DNA of 64,000 nucleotides from UBA6522 sp963664945 (GTDB lineage: Bacteria; Pseudomonadota; Gammaproteobacteria; Steroidobacterales; Rariloculaceae): NCBI GenBank assembly GCA_963664945.1, contig OY761822.1:2604001-2668000 (forward strand). The letters are read 5' to 3'. The translations under genes and the position numbers were made by a program. Shown here piece by piece: positions 1 through 8,611 of this stretch. Position 1 is the first letter of the stretch. Each line of letters begins with the position of its first letter. The notes beneath the pieces were generated by a model. That model did no database searches. It was not told where the DNA came from and saw nothing but the letters and a program-made list of their open reading frames with translations.

Positions 1-1188
1 CGGCTCGCCGCAGAGGGTATTCGTTTTACCCGGGCCTACTCGATGCCCTTGTGCACGCCCACCCGCGTTGCGCTCCTGACCGGCAAGTACAACTTCCGCA
101 ATTACGATGACTTCGCGTATCTGCATACGGCCGAGCGCACCATCGCAAACTACCTGCAGGCGGCCGGCTATGCGACGGCGATTGCCGGCAAATGGCAACT
201 GGGCGGCAGCTTTCAGACGCCCCACCTGTTCGGTTTCGACGAATACCTGTTGTGGCAGCTCGATGCACCCGACTACTGGACGCGGTACAAGAATCCGGTC
301 GTGACCCGCAACGGTGAGTCGACCCGCAGTCGAGAGGGCGCGTACGGCCCCGATCTGTTCGCGGAGTTCGCCATGGACTTCATGGGGCGACATCGGGATC
401 AGCCATTCTTTCTGGTTTTCATGGACGCGCTCCCCCACGATCCATGGCAGCCAACCCCCGACAGCCCCGAGTACGACACCTTCGATGAAACCAGTGTCAA
501 CGATGTCAGGTACTTCGGCGACAATGTCCGCTACCAGGACAAGCTCGTCGGCCGGCTGATTGACGAACTTGACGCGCTGGGTATCCGGGAAAGAACCCTG
601 GTGTTTTTCACCAGTGACAATGGCACCCACTCGCAGGTGACCTCGATGGCACTTCGTGGGCCAGTGCAAGGCGACAAGGGCGGGTCGCTCGATGCGGCCA
701 TGCATGTGCCGTTGATTGCGAGCTGGCCGGGGACCGTCGCGCCCGGACAGGTGCGCGATGACCTCGTGGACGTTACCGATTTGTTTGCGACGATCTTCGA
801 CGCGGGAGGTGTGCGGATCGACAACGTCCGATACGACGGTGTCAGCCTCTATCCCACTCTGACGCAGGCAATGCCGTCCCCCCGTGAGTGGATCTTCGTC
901 GACTATTACCGGAGCCGATCGCCGGGTCCCGACACGGTACGGGGTGGCTTTGGCACCCCATTCCGCCTCGTGCACGATGGACGGTACAAGCTCTATCCCG
1001 ACGGGCGATTCTTCGATTTCATCGCGGACCCGCGCGAGGAACATCCGCTGTCGGAGGACGGGCTTTCTCCAGATGCCCGCCGCGCCCACGAGGCACTCAC
1101 GGAGGTCATGACGCGGATGGAAGCGGAGGTCGGACTCTGGGACTCGCGCCGAGATGACTCTCCACAGCAATTGGTGCCGCCGCCCTGA
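1..1188 (+). CDS. Sulfatase (formylglycine-dependent), 5' end missing
   Basis: Arylsulfatase-family hydrolase, which removes sulfate from sulfated sugars or other sulfate esters. The reading frame is open from base 1, so the start and the first metal-binding aspartates lie outside the window. The signature Cys-Thr-Pro-Thr-Arg followed by L-L-T-G-K is coded from base 52; that Cys is the residue converted to formylglycine in the family. Further family features are a G-K-W (residues after base 187), the second metal site T-S-D-N-G-T near base 612, and a C-terminal lobe with R-Y-K-L-Y. Members are usually 450-550 residues, so about 100 residues are missing. Any signal peptide is not visible. The substrate cannot be told from the sequence. 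The next gene converges on it. Confidence 0.9.
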   Translation, partial: RLAAEGIRFTRAYSMPLCTPTRVALLTGKYNFRNYDDFAYLHTAERTIANYLQAAGYATAIAGKWQLGGSFQTPHLFGFDEYLLWQLDAPDYWTRYKNPVVTRNGESTRSREGAYGPDLFAEFAMDFMGRHRDQPFFLVFMDALPHDPWQPTPDSPEYDTFDETSVNDVRYFGDNVRYQDKLVGRLIDELDALGIRERTLVFFTSDNGTHSQVTSMALRGPVQGDKGGSLDAAMHVPLIASWPGTVAPGQVRDDLVDVTDLFATIFDAGGVRIDNVRYDGVSLYPTLTQAMPSPREWIFVDYYRSRSPGPDTVRGGFGTPFRLVHDGRYKLYPDGRFFDFIADPREEHPLSEDGLSPDARRAHEALTEVMTRMEAEVGLWDSRRDDSPQQLVPPP

Positions 1189-1264
1189 ACGACGGCCAAT
1201 GGGGGCCGCTAGTCCGGCCGCGTATAACGCTGCGCAACCTCCGGATCGCACTCTCCATATTCAA

Positions 1265-1711
1265 TCAGCGTCGCGTCGTTGAGGTCTCTTCAGGCGTCGC
1301 CCAGGGGTCGATCACATCGATCTCCATATCGGCGAAATCGCGAACGTTGCGCGTTGCCACTGCCAAACGGCGGGATTGCGCGATTGCTGCAATCTGCCCG
1401 TCGGCCTGGGAGGTTGGCCGACCGATCCGACGGCGATTCGCGGCAATCCAGGCATAGGCTCGGGCCGCGCTGCTATCGAACGGCAGTATGCGGTCTTCGA
1501 ACACAGAGCGCATCATCCGCTCGATATCCGAAACCAGCTTATCCCGCCGTCGTCCCTCCGGCATGATGGCGGCGCCATAGCGCAACTCCGCTTCGCCGAC
1601 CGCAGAGAAGAACAGATTTTCCACGGCATGCTTTGCGGCCCACGAATCGACTGTACGATCAGGAATGCTGCGCATCAATTCAGACACGACGTTTGTGTCC
1701 AACAGCACCAT
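1265..1711 (-). CDS. VapC-family PIN-domain toxin
   Basis: Predicted ribonuclease toxin of a type II toxin-antitoxin pair, 148 residues. It opens with M-V-L-L-D-T-N-V-V-S-E-L, the usual PIN N-terminus with the first catalytic Asp. A conserved Glu follows in G-E-A-E-L-R-Y-G, and a late acidic site lies in Q-A-D-G-Q-I-A-A-I-A, then L-A-T-R-N-x-x-D-F. The frame extends upstream to 1783, but the ATG at 1711 matches the family start and sits 10 bases after the antitoxin stop. It is closest in layout to FitB-type toxins, where an arginine-rich RHH antitoxin precedes the toxin. Its RNA target is unknown. Confidence 0.88.
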   Translation of the reverse strand: MVLLDTNVVSELMRSIPDRTVDSWAAKHAVENLFFSAVGEAELRYGAAIMPEGRRRDKLVSDIERMMRSVFEDRILPFDSSAARAYAWIAANRRRIGRPTSQADGQIAAIAQSRRLAVATRNVRDFADMEIDVIDPWATPEETSTTRR

Positions 1712-1721
1712 CGCGATTGCC

Positions 1722-1964
1722 TCAATCGAACGTGGGCGGCTCACGGGCCGGTTCGCGTGGCGGCAACTCGAGGTCAACGCCATTCAACGGCCCGAAGTGA
1801 GCTCGCATGAGGCTCGCCAGGTCCCTCGAACGTGGCTTGCGCCCGACGGCCTCGCGCAGAATCCGTCGCGCTTCCTCTTCCATGGAACGCCCTTTTCTTG
1901 CGGCCCGAATCCGCAACTGCGTCTTCACTTCCTCGTCAAGATTACGGATAGTGATGCTCGCCAT
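1722..1964 (-). CDS. FitA/VapB-type ribbon-helix-helix antitoxin
   Basis: Antitoxin partner of the PIN toxin, 80 residues. The first 45 residues (A-S-I-T-I-R-N-L-D-E-E-V-K-T-Q-L-R-I-R-A, then G-R-S-M-E-E-E-A-R-R-I-L-R) form a ribbon-helix-helix DNA-binding fold of the FitA/Arc type. The proline-rich C-terminal tail probably binds and blocks the toxin. It is first in the pair, as usual, with an AGAGGA ribosome site upstream. Such antitoxins repress their own promoter; three 9-bp direct repeats just upstream (1986-2012) are the likely operator. Confidence 0.88.
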   Translation of the reverse strand: MASITIRNLDEEVKTQLRIRAARKGRSMEEEARRILREAVGRKPRSRDLASLMRAHFGPLNGVDLELPPREPAREPPTFD

Positions 1965-1985
1965 TTACTGTCCTCTTTGTCCCGC

Positions 1986-2012
1986 ACTCAATGTACTCAA
2001 TGCTTTCAATGC
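1986..2012 (-). promoter_or_regulatory. Three 9-bp direct repeats upstream of the toxin-antitoxin pair
   Basis: Three adjacent 9-bp units read GCATTGAAA, GCATTGAGT and ACATTGAGT on the minus strand. They end about 22 bases before the antitoxin ATG. Direct repeats with a shared CATTGA core are consistent with a cooperative RHH operator. The location and regularity are seen; the operator role is inferred. Confidence 0.55.
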
Positions 2013-2183
2013 AATCAAGTTTATGCCTCCGCCCAGGAACACGCTCAAAGCCGCAGTAACGATGCACCTCTTGTAGGTACAGTTCATGCTGCATCTATCA
2101 CGCATCGACGCGACACACATGTTCCCTCAAGCCAATGCTATTCTCCGCTGGAGTATCCGCCCGGTTCATGGCGAAATAGCTTC

Positions 2184-3839
2184 ATGGAACGCGACTCTCT
2201 TGATTTCGATGTAGTCATCGTCGGTGCCGGTCCGGCGGGCCTCGCCGCTGCGTGCCGCCTGGGTCAACTCGCGGCAAGCCAGGGGAAGGAACTCGACATC
2301 TGCCTGGTGGAGAAGGCGGCGGAAGTAGGCGGGCACATCGTCTCGGGCGCCGTCGTCGAGCCGCGGGCGCTGGACGAACTGTTCCCCGACTGGCGAGAGC
2401 AGGGGGCGCCGTTATCGACGCCCGTCGAGCGTGACAAATTTTACTGGCTGCCGAACGCCCGCCGGGGTCTGACGGTGCCGCGGCCGCTTATCCCGCGGGT
2501 CATGCACAACCGGGGCAACCACATCGCCAGTCTTGGGCGGCTTTGCCAGTGGTTGGGCGAGCAGGCAGTGGACATGGGCTGTCATCTGTTCACTGGTTTC
2601 GCCGCGGTCGAAGTGCTCTACGACGACCAGGGCTCCGTGGTTGGTGTGGCGACCGGCGACATGGGTGTAGCGGCGGATGGCTCGGAAAAGCCCGCCTACC
2701 AGCCAGGTTATGCACTCAGGGCACCGTACGTGATCTTTGCCGAAGGTTGCCGGGGAAGTCTCGGCAAGGTGCTTGAACGCCGCTTTGATCTGAGGGCGCA
2801 GGCCGACCCTCAGCACTACGGGATCGGCTTCAAGGAAGTCTGGAACATCGATCCGGAAAAGCACGCGCCCGGAACGGTGGTGCATACCTTCGGCTGGCCA
2901 CTGGACAATCGCACCGAGGGCGGGGGCTTTCTCTATCACGCCGAGGGCAACCAGGTTTTTCTCGGATTCGTCATCGCCCTGAATTACGAAAACCCGCATC
3001 TTGACCCCTTCGCCGAGTTCCAGCGCTGGAAGCATCATCCCCGCATAAGCGCGGTGCTGGAGGGCGCCGAGCGCGTTTCCTATGGCGCGAGGGCGGTGAA
3101 CAAGGGCGGATTCCAGTCGCTGCCACGGCTGAGCTTTCCCGGCGGCCTGCTCGTGGGATGCGACGCGGGCTTTCTGAACGGCGCGAAAATCAAGGGCACG
3201 CATACGGCAATCAAGACCGGGATGCTGGCGGCGGAGGCGGTGTTCGAGGCGCTGCAGACCGATGAGCAATCCAGACCCCGCGATTTGGCTGCGTATCAGG
3301 AGCGGGTTGAAGGCTCCTGGGTGTGGGAGGAATTGCATCGGGCGCGCAACTTCAGCCCCGGATTGCACCGGTTCGGCACCATGTTGGGTGCCGCGCTGGC
3401 CTTTGTGGAACACAACGTGCTGATGGGCCGAACGCCATTCACGCTGCACAACCGCAAGCCCGACCACGCGTCTCTTCGAGAGGCCGGCCAGGTTGAGCGG
3501 ATCGAGTATCCGAGTCCCGACGGGGTGATCTCCTTCGACAGGCTGTCGTCGGTATTCGTTTCCAACACGAATCATGAGGAAGATCAGCCGTGCCACCTGA
3601 AGCTGGACGACCCGCGGGTCCCCGTCGAGCACAATCTGCCGAAATTCGACGAACCCGCGCAGCGGTATTGTCCGGCGGGGGTGTACGAGATCGTGGTCGA
3701 GGAGTCCGGCGGACCGCAGTTTCAGATCAACGCCCAGAACTGCGTGCACTGCAAGACCTGCGACATCAATGACCCGACGCAGAACATCAACTGGGTGCCG
3801 CCGGAGGGGGGAGGGGGACCCAACTACGCGGGCATGTAA
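2184..3839 (+). CDS. Electron transfer flavoprotein-ubiquinone oxidoreductase
   Basis: Membrane-associated FAD and 4Fe-4S enzyme that passes electrons from electron-transfer flavoprotein (fatty-acid and amino-acid dehydrogenases) to ubiquinone; 551 residues, normal for the family. The FAD dinucleotide site V-V-I-V-G-A-G-P-A-G-L is at residues 10-20 and V-G-G-H-I-V-S-G-A follows. The C-terminal ferredoxin-like domain carries C-P-A-G-V-Y-E and N-C-V-H-C-K-T-C-D-I, giving the four cluster cysteines. The open frame runs back to 1665, but the ATG at 2184 places the FAD motif at the usual distance; the upstream part overlaps the toxin-antitoxin genes. No etfA or etfB is in the window. Confidence 0.95.
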   Translation: MERDSLDFDVVIVGAGPAGLAAACRLGQLAASQGKELDICLVEKAAEVGGHIVSGAVVEPRALDELFPDWREQGAPLSTPVERDKFYWLPNARRGLTVPRPLIPRVMHNRGNHIASLGRLCQWLGEQAVDMGCHLFTGFAAVEVLYDDQGSVVGVATGDMGVAADGSEKPAYQPGYALRAPYVIFAEGCRGSLGKVLERRFDLRAQADPQHYGIGFKEVWNIDPEKHAPGTVVHTFGWPLDNRTEGGGFLYHAEGNQVFLGFVIALNYENPHLDPFAEFQRWKHHPRISAVLEGAERVSYGARAVNKGGFQSLPRLSFPGGLLVGCDAGFLNGAKIKGTHTAIKTGMLAAEAVFEALQTDEQSRPRDLAAYQERVEGSWVWEELHRARNFSPGLHRFGTMLGAALAFVEHNVLMGRTPFTLHNRKPDHASLREAGQVERIEYPSPDGVISFDRLSSVFVSNTNHEEDQPCHLKLDDPRVPVEHNLPKFDEPAQRYCPAGVYEIVVEESGGPQFQINAQNCVHCKTCDINDPTQNINWVPPEGGGGPNYAGM

Positions 3840-3924
3840 CGTCCGCTGTCAGCCCGTGGCAAGAGTCCCACGCGGCACCCGTCCGTCGAATGCACGGGGA
3901 CTATTGCCAGGGGCTGATCAACAG

Positions 3925-4548
3925 TCAGCCGGCGTCGTAACTCGGCACCGCGGTGCCGATCATGCAGTCCCGGGTGACCAGGCCGGCCAGTTCCTTCTCC
4001 GTCAGGTCTTCCGTACCGGCTGGACGCATGGGGACCACGATGTAGCGCAGGTCCGCGGTGCTGTCGTGCACGCGAACCTCGACGTCGTCGGGTATGCGGA
4101 CGCCGAATTCCGCGAGCACGGCGCGGGGTTCGCGCACGACCCGCGAACGATAGGCGCGCGACTTGTACCACCCCGGGGAGTCGCCGAGAAGCCCGATCGG
4201 GTAGCACGAGCAGAGCGTACAGACCAGGACGTTGTGGAGCGTCGGGGCGTTGGCCACGGCGACCACCCGCGTGGGTCCGATGTCCATGCCGAGTTCCCCG
4301 GCGGCCTTGTTGACGCTGCGCATGACCCGCGCCGCGAAGGTTTCATCGGTCCAGCAACGGGCGATGAGGCGGGCCCCGTCCGCGGGCGTCCTGGATGCCC
4401 AGTAGTCCAGCGCGCGGGCCACGTCTCCGGAGGTGACCACGCGCTTCTCAACGAGCAAGGCTTCGACGGCTGCAGCCATCAGTCGCTCGCGAGACCAGGT
4501 CAGGTCTTCGCTGTCGGGCTGCCTGGGGTGCGGGTGGTGGCCGCTCAT
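3925..4548 (-). CDS. Nitrile hydratase alpha / thiocyanate hydrolase gamma-type metal subunit (cobalt type)
   Basis: Metal-binding subunit of a nitrile hydratase-family enzyme, 207 residues. Nitrile hydratase converts nitriles to amides; thiocyanate hydrolase, the close relative, converts thiocyanate to carbonyl sulfide and ammonia. The metal site V-C-T-L-C-S-C-Y is at residues 109-116 (Cys110, Cys113, Cys115). Thr rather than Ser between the first cysteines is the usual mark of the cobalt form. The gene overlaps the preceding small subunit by four bases. Because the beta chain is split into two genes, as in thiocyanate hydrolase and the three-subunit toyocamycin nitrile hydratase, the true substrate is open. 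No separate P47K-type metallochaperone is seen nearby. Confidence 0.92.
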   Translation of the reverse strand: MSGHHPHPRQPDSEDLTWSRERLMAAAVEALLVEKRVVTSGDVARALDYWASRTPADGARLIARCWTDETFAARVMRSVNKAAGELGMDIGPTRVVAVANAPTLHNVLVCTLCSCYPIGLLGDSPGWYKSRAYRSRVVREPRAVLAEFGVRIPDDVEVRVHDSTADLRYIVVPMRPAGTEDLTEKELAGLVTRDCMIGTAVPSYDAG

Positions 4549-4835
4549 TGACGACTCCCTGGTTCAAGCCAGTGTTCGTAGATGTCGACCACCAGGGTGT
4601 CGCGTGCGCTGCCGGGGTAATTCGGCCAGAGGTCGCGCTGGCGAAACCGGACGCGGTACAGCGGTTCCCGGTCGCCGTCGCGGCCATAGGCCCGCTCCTC
4701 GGCGTTGGGAAACGGTCCGGTGATTCGAACCACTTCTCCGGCGTGCCCGCGCGTGTAGTAGGGCGCGCGTGCATGGCCGGGCGGGAAGTGCGCTCGAACC
4801 ACCACCGTGTCACCATTGCGGTACCGATTCATCAC
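4545..4835 (-). CDS. Nitrile hydratase beta, C-terminal half as a separate small subunit
   Basis: A 96-residue protein matching only the SH3-like C-terminal domain of nitrile hydratase beta chains: G-D-T-V-V-V-R near the start, then P-Y-Y-T-R-G-H-A-G-E-V-V-R, and the closing Y-R-V-R-F and W-L-E-P segments. Ordinary beta chains are 210-230 residues and contain this domain fused to an N-terminal helical part. Here the helical part is the preceding gene (4890-5219). In thiocyanate hydrolase this half is the alpha subunit. It starts 54 bases after the preceding gene and its stop overlaps the start of the metal subunit, so the three are one transcription unit. Confidence 0.85.
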   Translation of the reverse strand: MMNRYRNGDTVVVRAHFPPGHARAPYYTRGHAGEVVRITGPFPNAEERAYGRDGDREPLYRVRFRQRDLWPNYPGSARDTLVVDIYEHWLEPGSRQ

Positions 4836-4889
4836 CAGGTCACCCCCACGCCATCGACCGAATTACCGGATCACGATTTCGGTGGCGGA

Positions 4890-5219
4890 TCATGTCGGCC
4901 CGCCCCTTTCCCAGCATTGCTCGATCTCGGCCATCTTCGCGCCAAGCTCCGCTTCGCTGAACACGCCTTTCTCGGTGAGTATCGCGGCCATGGACCGGGA
5001 CCAGCGTTCGTAGTAGCCGAGGCGGTCGTAGTCCGCTGGCGGCAGGTCCTCGATGCCGCGGCGCAATTCATCCACGTTCATGGGCGAGTCCGGGTTGCGA
5101 ACGAGTAGCTGAACCACCGCCTTGACGCGCTTGTGCCAGGGTTCGTCAGCGACCTCCTCCCGATCGACGGGACCCGCGTCCAGGCCGCCCATGTCGTGAT
5201 GGCGCCTCACATTTATCAC
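4890..5219 (-). CDS. Nitrile hydratase beta, N-terminal half as a separate small subunit
   Basis: A 109-residue protein matching the N-terminal helical part of nitrile hydratase beta. H-D-M-G-G-L-D-A-G-P-V at residues 8-18 is the family's opening signature, and residues up to Y-Y-E-R-W-S-R-S-M fit the helical region. It ends where the SH3-like domain would begin; that domain is the next gene. The start is a GTG at 5219 that overlaps the gspF stop in a GTGA, so translation is probably coupled to gspF. The gene order (this half, C-terminal half, metal subunit) is the one known for thiocyanate hydrolase. Confidence 0.85.
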   Translation of the reverse strand: MINVRRHHDMGGLDAGPVDREEVADEPWHKRVKAVVQLLVRNPDSPMNVDELRRGIEDLPPADYDRLGYYERWSRSMAAILTEKGVFSEAELGAKMAEIEQCWERGGPT

Positions 5220-6430
5220 GTGATTAGCTGATTCATCTGAAAAATAGGCAGCAGTATCGCCAGCACGATGGCGAGCACGATGAGCCCCATGAAGATGATG
5301 AGCGCCGGCTCCAGAATGCTCAGCATCGTGCTCAGCAGGCTGTCCATTTCGTTTTCCTGGTGGCCGGCGGCGCGTTCCAGCATGGCGTCCAGTTCACCAG
5401 ACGCCTCGCCGCTGGCAATCAGGTGGATACTCATCGGCGGGAACAGTTTCGATTGGGACAGCGCACGCCCGATGGCGCCGCCCTCCCTGACCCGCACGGT
5501 CGCTTCCTCGACCGCGTCCCGCATGGGCAGGTTGGTTATCACCGACCCGCCAATCCGGAGCGCCTCCAGCACGGGTACGCCGCTGGAGGTCAGAATGCTC
5601 AGGGTGCGCGTGAAGCGCGCGGTGTCGATGCCGCGGGTCACCCGCCCGAAGACCGGCAGCGTCAGCAACCAGCGGTGGTACCGGCGGCGATTGTCCTCGC
5701 GGCTCAGCAGCCGGTTGATCGCGACCGCAACGACGGCGATGCCGGTGAGGACCAGCCACCACCAATTCTGCAGGAAGGAAGACGTTCCAATCAGAATGCG
5801 CGTCAGGATCGGCAACGTCTGGCCGGTGTTCTCAAAAACGCCCACCACCTTTGGCACGACGTAGACGAGCATGAGCACCACGATGGCGAGCGCCAGACCG
5901 GTCAGGACCGTCGGATAGATCAGCGCGTGACTCACCTTCTGCCGGAGGCTGTGGCGCGATTCGGTGTAGTCGGCCAGCCGCTCCAGCACCGAGTCAAGCT
6001 TCCCGGCTTGCTCGCCCGCGGCAACCGTTGCGCGGTACACATGGGGAAATGCGTTGGGGAAGCCCTCGAGACCCGATGCCAGGGTATGCCCCTCCAGCAC
6101 CTTGGCGCGCACGCCCAACAGGATTGCCTTGATCCTGGGTCGCTCCGACTGCTCGCTCACCGCCAGCAGGGCTTCTTCAAGCGGCAGTCCGGCCCGGACC
6201 AGCGTTGCGAGCTGCCGGGTCAGCAGCGCCAGGTCCAGCGCGGATACTCGCCGCACGAGCGCGAAGCGCCGTTGCTGAATCGGGGACCGGCTCTCCACCT
6301 CCGTGACCCGAACGGGAAGCAATGACCGTTCGCGCAGATGCTGGCGGATCTGGCGCGGCGTGTCGCCCTCGAGGACCCCTTTCTGTTCCTTGCCCCGCAG
6401 GTCCACGGCGACGTATCGATAGGCTCCCAT
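5216..6430 (-). CDS. gspF: Type II secretion inner-membrane platform protein GspF
   Basis: Polytopic inner-membrane protein of the type II secretion assembly platform, 404 residues, the usual length. It has the duplicated T2SSF domain: L-T-R-Q-L-A-T-L-V-R-A-G-L-P-L near residue 70 and the second copy R-F-T-R-T-L-S-I-L-T-S-S-G-V-P-V near residue 275. Three hydrophobic segments lie at about 165-190, 215-235 and 375-400. The frame extends to 6466, but ATG 6430 gives M-G-A-Y-R-Y-V-A, the family start. It is separated from gspE and gspD (12746-16556, same strand) by an oppositely oriented transporter block, and is followed without a gap by nitrile hydratase-family genes. Confidence 0.93.
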   Translation of the reverse strand: MGAYRYVAVDLRGKEQKGVLEGDTPRQIRQHLRERSLLPVRVTEVESRSPIQQRRFALVRRVSALDLALLTRQLATLVRAGLPLEEALLAVSEQSERPRIKAILLGVRAKVLEGHTLASGLEGFPNAFPHVYRATVAAGEQAGKLDSVLERLADYTESRHSLRQKVSHALIYPTVLTGLALAIVVLMLVYVVPKVVGVFENTGQTLPILTRILIGTSSFLQNWWWLVLTGIAVVAVAINRLLSREDNRRRYHRWLLTLPVFGRVTRGIDTARFTRTLSILTSSGVPVLEALRIGGSVITNLPMRDAVEEATVRVREGGAIGRALSQSKLFPPMSIHLIASGEASGELDAMLERAAGHQENEMDSLLSTMLSILEPALIIFMGLIVLAIVLAILLPIFQMNQLIT

Positions 6431-6541
6431 GGCTACTGCAGAGGTCCGGAACTGGAGAACGAACAAGGCCGTTTCAATGAAATACGCGTGGTCGAATGCA
6501 CGCGGCTATGATAAAAGACCCCGTCATCCGTTGCATTCGCC

Positions 6542-8611
6542 ATGCTTGAAGCCGCACTCAGCGCACTGTTGATCGTATTCGATCCGGCACGACTCGGTAT
6601 CGTGGCGGTGGGCGTGGCCATCGGCCTGTCGCTGGGCGTGATTCCGGGGTTGAGCGGCATCGTCGGGCTGTCCTTGCTGTTGCCGTTCACGTTCGACATG
6701 GACCCGTTCACCGCGCTCGCCTTTCTGGTGGCACTGCAGGCCGTGGTCGCCACGTCGGACACCATCCCGGCCGTATTGTTCGGAGTACCCGGTACGGTCG
6801 GCTCCGCCTCGACAATCCTCGACGGTCACCCCATGGCGAAGCAGGGCCTGGCCGCAAGGGCCTTCGGCGCGGCGTTTTCCGCTTCGGTGCTGGGCGGATT
6901 GCTGGGCGCGCTGTTTCTGGCCTTCAGTATCCCGCTGCTGCGGCCCTTCATACTGAGTTTCGGTTCGCCGGAGTTGCTCGCCTTCTGCATTTTCGGGCTG
7001 TCGCTGATCGGCATTCTCAGCGGCGGAAATCCGCTCAAGGGGCTCGCCGCGGCCGGTGTCGGCCTGATGATCGCAACGGTGGGGGAGGAGCCCAACACCG
7101 CGATCGAGCGGTGGACGTTCGGTTCCCTGTACCTGCTCGAAGGCATCCCGCTGGTGCCGTTGGCGCTCGGGCTGTTTGCGCTCCCGGAGATCGCCGACAT
7201 GGCCATCGCGCGAAAGCGACTGAGCCGGGGCCACGACCTGGCCATGGGCTGGGGCCAGTTGGCCGGTGTCCGGGATACGTTCCGTAATCTGTTCCTCGTG
7301 TTTCGCGGCTCGGGAATCGGCAGCGTGCTCGGCGCCGTTCCGGGGATCGGCGCGCCGGTCATTCCATGGATTTCGTACGGGCACGCCATGCGCACCGAGA
7401 AAGGCGCCGCGGAGAGTTTCGGCAAGGGCGACGTTCGCGGCGTGATCGCATCGGAGAGTTCCAACAATGCCAAGGAGGGTGGGGCGCTGGTGTCGACGAT
7501 CGCCTTCGGGGTGCCCGCGACCGCCGCGATGGCATTGCTGCTGGGCGCCTTCCTGATCCATGGCCTTGCTCCCGGGCCCGACATGCTGACATCGAGGCTC
7601 GACGTCACCTACACGCTGGTCTGGACCGTTGCGATCGCCAATGTCCTGGGGTGCGCGATCTGTCTCCTGTTCGCCCGGCAGTTCGCCGCCGTTGCCCGGG
7701 TCAGGCCCGGGATACTCGCACCCGTGGTGCTCTCGATCACGTTCATCGGCGCCTTCCAGGCCACGCGCCAGTGGGGCGACCTCGTCGCCTTGCTGGGTTT
7801 CGGGGTGCTCGGGTGGGTCATGAAGCGGGTCGACTGGCCGCGCCCGCCGCTGCTGTTGGGCCTGGTTCTCGGCGGACTGCTGGAACGCTACATGTTCATC
7901 TCCTTCCAGCGCTACGGAGCCGAATGGCTGATGCGGCCGATCGTCGTCGTCGTGCTGTCGATCACGGCCTATAGCCTGCTCAAGCCCGTGGTGGGCGACC
8001 TGCTGCGGCGCAGGCGGCAAGCCAGGTCCCGGTTGATCCTCGGTTTCAAGCCCGGCAGTCTCGACGCGGCGGCCGGATTCAATGCGGCGGTGATCCTGTT
8101 CTTCGCGGTATCGATCATCGGGTCCTGGAACTGGGATTTCGGCGCGAAGCTCGTACCCCAGGTCGTGGGTTGGCTGGGGTTGTTTCTGGCGGGCTGGCAG
8201 CTTGCCTGGACGACTTGCGTGAACGCGCAGGTTGCCGCACCCGGCGATCCGGCGGCCGGTGCGGGGGGCGGTGCGGGGGGCGGGCCCCGCGCTTTCGACG
8301 CCCGATCGGACCTGGGCGATCTGGACCCGCACGAGGCCCGTCGGCGCGCCCTGCGTTACTTTGCCTGGTGCCTGTTCATCCTTGTGGCCGCCCTGATCAT
8401 CGGCCTGCTGCCGGCGATGCTGGTCTTCCTGATCGGTTACCTGCGACTCGAGGGGCGAGAGGGCTGGGCGCCGACGCTATCCGTGGCGCTGGGAACCTGG
8501 GCGGCCGCGTACGGCCTGTTTCACCTGCTCCTGAGGGTGCCCTGGCCTACGTCCTGGCTCGGCGACCTGCTGCCCATGCTCCGTTCGAGCGGGTTGACGA
8601 ACCTGCTATAG
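6542..8611 (+). CDS. TctA-TctB fusion, tripartite tricarboxylate transporter membrane protein
   Basis: Membrane component of a TTT transporter, 689 residues. The first 500 residues match the large permease TctA: G-L-S-L-G-V-I-P-G-L-S-G near residue 27, then T-S-D-T-I-P-A-V-L-F-G-V-P-G, many hydrophobic spans and G-A-V-P-G-I-G-A-P near 265. The remaining 190 residues contain four hydrophobic spans split by a glycine- and alanine-rich linker near residue 570, and fit the small TctB component. TctA and TctB are normally separate, so this appears to be a fusion. The solute-binding partner is probably the TctC protein at 10736. The ATG at 6542 follows an AT-rich leader facing gspF, so the two genes are divergent. 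Confidence 0.88.
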   Translation: MLEAALSALLIVFDPARLGIVAVGVAIGLSLGVIPGLSGIVGLSLLLPFTFDMDPFTALAFLVALQAVVATSDTIPAVLFGVPGTVGSASTILDGHPMAKQGLAARAFGAAFSASVLGGLLGALFLAFSIPLLRPFILSFGSPELLAFCIFGLSLIGILSGGNPLKGLAAAGVGLMIATVGEEPNTAIERWTFGSLYLLEGIPLVPLALGLFALPEIADMAIARKRLSRGHDLAMGWGQLAGVRDTFRNLFLVFRGSGIGSVLGAVPGIGAPVIPWISYGHAMRTEKGAAESFGKGDVRGVIASESSNNAKEGGALVSTIAFGVPATAAMALLLGAFLIHGLAPGPDMLTSRLDVTYTLVWTVAIANVLGCAICLLFARQFAAVARVRPGILAPVVLSITFIGAFQATRQWGDLVALLGFGVLGWVMKRVDWPRPPLLLGLVLGGLLERYMFISFQRYGAEWLMRPIVVVVLSITAYSLLKPVVGDLLRRRRQARSRLILGFKPGSLDAAAGFNAAVILFFAVSIIGSWNWDFGAKLVPQVVGWLGLFLAGWQLAWTTCVNAQVAAPGDPAAGAGGGAGGGPRAFDARSDLGDLDPHEARRRALRYFAWCLFILVAALIIGLLPAMLVFLIGYLRLEGREGWAPTLSVALGTWAAAYGLFHLLLRVPWPTSWLGDLLPMLRSSGLTNLL

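Noticed and set aside
2412..3749. 445-codon minus-strand frame opposite the ETF-ubiquinone oxidoreductase
   Set aside because: Antisense shadow of a conserved gene; no recognisable motifs and histidine/arginine-rich composition.
6524..8332. 602-codon minus-strand frame opposite the TctA-TctB gene
   Set aside because: Antisense of a strongly conserved membrane protein; its translation is low-complexity Gln/Arg/Pro.
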